Source: Methanothrix sp.
GTDB taxonomy: Archaea > Halobacteriota > Methanosarcinia > Methanotrichales > Methanotrichaceae
Reading direction: 5' to 3'
DNA length: 15,451 bases
NCBI GenBank assembly: GCA_003162615.1
Contig: PMNG01000100.1
Location: 9,106-24,556, forward strand
In this document: positions 13,487-15,451 of the stretch, piece by piece
Layout of the letters: every line of letters starts with the position of its first letter
Numbering within the stretch: position 1 is the first letter of the stretch
Translations under genes and position numbers: made by a program
Notes under the pieces: generated by a model
What the model saw: the letters and a program-made list of their open reading frames with translations, nothing else
Told to the model about the DNA's origin: nothing
Database searches by the model: none

Positions 13487-13705
13487 ATGGCATCCAAGAC
13501 TATTTCCATAAGGGATGACGTATATAAATCTCTCAAAGACGCTAGACGGGAGGAGGAGAGCTTCAGCGATGTCATAGGAAGATTGCTCAAGAAAGACAAA
13601 ACAAACTTATCTGAGTACTTTGGTTCCCTCAAGGATAACCCATTACTGGACGAACTAGAAAAAGATTCGAGAAAGATAAGGCAGATGGCGAGGCCTAGAA
13701 TTTGA
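13487..13705 (+). CDS. vapB: VapB-type antitoxin
   Basis: 72 residues matching the archaeal VapB antitoxin family (PF02697): N-terminal DNA-binding segment KTISIRDDVYKSLKDARREEESFSDVIGRLL (residues 4-34, ribbon-helix-helix-like pattern), followed by a flexible, charged toxin-binding tail (residues 35-72: SEYFGSLKDNPLLDELEKDSRKIRQ). It neutralises VapC and represses its own promoter through the palindrome just upstream. The stop overlaps the TTG start of vapC in TTGA, ensuring coupled synthesis. The start is predicted leaderless. Confidence 0.92.
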   Translation: MASKTISIRDDVYKSLKDARREEESFSDVIGRLLKKDKTNLSEYFGSLKDNPLLDELEKDSRKIRQMARPRI

Positions 13706-14085
13706 TAGTCTTAGATACCAGCGCTCTGATCGACCTATTTAGAGGAGGTGAGGAGATTCGAAAAGCATTAGGAGGCGATGTGGCGTCGACAGCCGTCAAC
13801 TATCACGAGATCTTTGCGGGAATAAAGCACCATAAAGCAAAGGCCGAAGAGAGATTCTTCAGGAGATTCTTTTCCGATATCAAGATTTTAGACTTGAATC
13901 TGATTGCTGCCGAAAGGTCGGGCGAGATTGCCGGAAGGCTTCTTAGCCTCGGGACCGTCGTTAATTCAGTCGACGTTCTGATAGCAGGAATTGCTGTGGC
14001 AAACGGTGCCGAGACTTTAATCACAAGGGATAGAGATTTCGAGTCTATTTCCAGAGTGACTGAATTAGATATAAAGGTATATTGA
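13702..14085 (+). CDS. vapC: VapC-type PIN-domain ribonuclease toxin
   Basis: 127 residues, a standard VapC length, from a TTG start overlapping the vapB stop by four bases. The PIN-domain acidic residues that bind Mg2+ are in place: Asp5 (VLDTSALID), Glu36 (NYHEIFAG), Asp91 (NSVDVLIAGIA) and Asp110/Asp112 (LITRDRDFE). The active site appears intact, so the protein should be a functional endoribonuclease; known VapCs cleave initiator tRNA or rRNA loops, but the target here is unknown. Nine bases downstream begins the disrupted third frame of the operon. Confidence 0.94.
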   Translation: MIVLDTSALIDLFRGGEEIRKALGGDVASTAVNYHEIFAGIKHHKAKAEERFFRRFFSDIKILDLNLIAAERSGEIAGRLLSLGTVVNSVDVLIAGIAVANGAETLITRDRDFESISRVTELDIKVY

Positions 14086-14094
14086 AAGAGGACA

Positions 14095-14430
14095 ATGGCG
14101 GGATATGGTGAATGGAATCGAAAGGGTGCGACACTCAGCGCTATAACTGCAAAGAAAGAATACGGGGTGGACAGCCAGTTCATTATCAAAGGCATAAACA
14201 CAGGCAAACTCGAATATCGCCAAGGAGCGGTATGGTGAAATCCATATCTCAAGATTTTAAGAAGTCAGCTTGAAGAATATATCTCCAGTGAGCTTGGACC
14301 GGAATACCTGGCGGACGTCAAGAACAAATTAGAGTTAAGGAAAATCAAGAAGGAGATATCCGATATCGAGATAAGACTGAAAGCGCTTCAGATTCGAAAA
14401 ATTGAGCTTGAGAAATCGATCAAAAGATGA
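14095..14430 (+). pseudogene. small HTH-like protein with one in-frame TGA, third frame of the vapBC operon
   Basis: From the ATG at 14095 (AGAGG three bases upstream, nine bases after vapC) a frame runs 111 codons to the TGA at 14428, interrupted once by TGA at codon 48 (14236-14238). The first part reads MAGYGEWNRKGATLSAITAK and continues to INTGKLEYRQGAVW. The second begins NPYLKILRSQLEEYI and ends in a lysine-rich coiled-coil (KIKKEISDIEIRLKAL). This resembles small 'KGATLSDKTARKEFGL..GKLQYRE..GNPYLRLLRREVE' proteins known from many prokaryotes (recalled from memory), in which a Gly precedes the NP; GGA to TGA by one base change would produce the stop. Reading frame and composition are otherwise intact, so the inactivation is recent, or the stop is read through or a sequence error. 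Confidence 0.65.
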
Positions 14431-14614
14431 CATATCACCGACCAAATCAAATCCAGTCGAAGTTTTTACCAGGGTGACGAAACGCAGCTGAGCTTTTGTT
14501 GTATGGCGGAAACATGTTGAAGGTGGGAAAACAAAGTAGAGCCTCGACCAATCATGCATGCAACGCGGGTACCTATGCACCTGATTGTGCCATCGCCCGC
14601 CATAGGATGAAAGT

Positions 14615-15001
14615 ATGATTGAGACTCAATGGACAAAACGAGAGAAGGATATCGCACGCAAAGCCTTCGGTGTCGCCTATGAGCGTGAGTGCAAGGCGAT
14701 TTATCAGAACGTCCGCAAGATGGCGGTGGGAATCAACGACCCATCCGGCCTGTGGCGTCTCTCGGAGTACCTGACGAAGATACGCGAGGAAATAGACGAG
14801 AAGTACGACTACCGTTACTCCGTCTTGCCCTTTGTATTCGCTCGACTGATCTGCGAAGGATTGATCACCCAGGAAGACCTGGCGGGTCTCTCTGAAGAGA
14901 AGCTGACGGAAATTCGCCGAATAGCGGAATTCATGATCGAAAGTCGAGGCAAGAGAGCTAATCTCCCAGGAAAATCACATCTTTTCAGCCCTTTGAAATG
15001 A
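14615..15001 (+). CDS. fluorescence recovery protein (FRP)-like protein
   Basis: 128 residues, all-helical in pattern. The sequence aligns with cyanobacterial FRP (slr1964), the protein that releases the orange carotenoid protein from phycobilisomes, over most of its length: AYERECKAI, LWRLSEYLTKIREEIDEKYD, YRYSVLPFVFARLICEGLI and EEKLTEIRRIA. Relative to residues recalled as important in FRP (W50, H53, D54, R60), Trp47 and Arg57 are kept with identical spacing, while His and Asp are replaced by Ser50 and Glu51. No orange carotenoid protein or phycobilisome gene is in the window, and none is expected in a methanogen, so the function must differ. FRP-like proteins lacking OCP partners are known in some bacteria. 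The start has only a weak GGATG upstream; the 184 bases before it show no clear promoter. A C-terminal tail (residues 110-128) is extra to FRP. Confidence 0.75.
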   Translation: MIETQWTKREKDIARKAFGVAYERECKAIYQNVRKMAVGINDPSGLWRLSEYLTKIREEIDEKYDYRYSVLPFVFARLICEGLITQEDLAGLSEEKLTEIRRIAEFMIESRGKRANLPGKSHLFSPLK

Positions 15002-15028
15002 GATTCGTCAGTCAAGACCTTTTGAGAT

Positions 15029-15451
15029 CTACATCTTTGCTTCACGCTTTATCAGCTCGGCGTTCAACATGATCCCTTTCCAGGTGTGCATGCTCAGGGA
15101 GAGCAGCATGCCCACGACTTTGCCGTTCTGGACCACTGGCGTTCCGCTGTCACCGGGCCCCGGAGGGTTTCCGGGCTGGAGTGCCACGTAGGCGATGGAC
15201 CAGGACACGTCTGATATCCTGCAGCCCATCCTTGTACGGGCATTCACAAGCTCCGCGTCGCCAAGCTGTGGCTTGCCAAGGTCAGTAGGTTCGCAGGAGG
15301 AAAATACCGGAAATATCGCCATGTCGATCCCTGCGCCGTAGCGGATTACCTTGGTCTGCTGGCTGCCTATCCGCAGAGCATCAGTTCCGGCATAATGGAA
15401 GATGTGGGCAGGGGCGACTCCGGCATAGGCCTTGCCCCAGGGCACGAAGGC
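15029..15451 (-). CDS. trypsin-fold serine protease, 5' end outside window
   Basis: The minus-strand frame is open to the window edge, so the N-terminus is missing; the GTG at 15445 is probably an internal Val. About 140 residues are visible. The serine-protease nucleophile motif is clear: GPGDSGTPVVQNGKVVGML (GDSG-type). Upstream, AGIDMAIFPV supplies a catalytic Asp equivalent (the D-x-A strand), and AHIFHY may hold the catalytic His 27-30 residues earlier, although the His could equally lie beyond the edge. The C-terminal HTWKGIMLNAELIKRE is typical of the last helix of S1-like domains. This suggests a chymotrypsin-fold endopeptidase or protease-like surface protein. It is convergent with the FRP-like gene, 27 bases apart. 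Confidence 0.7.
   Translation of the reverse strand, partial: AFVPWGKAYAGVAPAHIFHYAGTDALRIGSQQTKVIRYGAGIDMAIFPVFSSCEPTDLGKPQLGDAELVNARTRMGCRISDVSWSIAYVALQPGNPPGPGDSGTPVVQNGKVVGMLLSLSMHTWKGIMLNAELIKREAKM

Noticed and set aside
14236..14238. In-frame TGA as selenocysteine codon
   Set aside because: The position corresponds to a Gly before Asn-Pro in the similar proteins I recall, not a redox Cys, and there is no sign of a SECIS-like element; TGA is also not the pyrrolysine codon.
1..15451. tRNA/rRNA genes, CRISPR arrays, insertion sequences, origins
   Set aside because: I looked for cloverleaf-like segments, regularly spaced direct repeats, transposase motifs and long terminal inverted repeats and saw none; a covariance-model scan was not possible.

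Overview
This 15.45 kb window looks like a chromosomal segment of a methanogenic euryarchaeon, probably of the Methanosarcinales/Methanotrichales (Methanothrix-like). The placement rests on several features: an Alba chromatin protein, an RlmE-type 23S rRNA methyltransferase with a C-terminal TRAM domain, an AglJ-type S-layer glycosyltransferase, a DUF2240 protein, archaeal TATA-box promoters with predicted leaderless starts, frequent GTG/TTG starts, and large N-glycosylation-sequon-rich exoproteins. The genus is inference; no rRNA or tRNA lies in the window to confirm it.

Left part (1-3093): a 5'-truncated alpha/beta hydrolase; a translationally coupled pair of acyltransferase-fold genes (GNAT, then DUF2156); a gene-poor stretch with what looks like a decayed minus-strand gene; and a minus-strand DUF2240 gene divergent from the next operon.

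Centre (3094-9056): the most striking unit is a two-gene operon with a 4-base GTGA overlap encoding exported proteins of 527 and 1460 residues. The first has beta-sandwich repeats and a C-terminal module resembling cell-wall-binding repeat 2 (CWB2). The second combines two CWB2-like modules, a hypothetical glycoside-hydrolase-like barrel with a CxCxxC motif, a DUF11-like beta-sandwich, a gingipain-like (C25, clan CD) cysteine peptidase domain with His and Cys in place, and a tandem C-terminal 'GWN' repeat. It ends in a hairpin/T8 terminator followed by a G9 run. I read it as a cell-surface (S-layer/sheath) or exopolymer-processing machine.

The minus-strand block (9113-12620) reads rlmE - alba - phosphohexomutase - aglJ. 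The last two fit sugar-nucleotide supply and dolichol-linked N-glycan initiation, so they may help glycosylate the convergent exoproteins. The phosphohexomutase appears to be transcribed from its own leaderless promoter beside a perfect inverted repeat.

Right part (12645-15451): an exported cyclophilin shares a palindromic TATA region with rlmE. It is followed by a vapBC toxin-antitoxin operon with a perfect 8-bp inverted-repeat operator lying between TATA box and start codon. Nine bases after vapC is a third reading frame carrying one in-frame TGA at an otherwise intact position (a recent pseudogene). Next comes a small protein clearly resembling the cyanobacterial fluorescence recovery protein (FRP), unexpected in a non-photosynthetic archaeon. 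The window ends in a truncated trypsin-fold serine protease on the minus strand.
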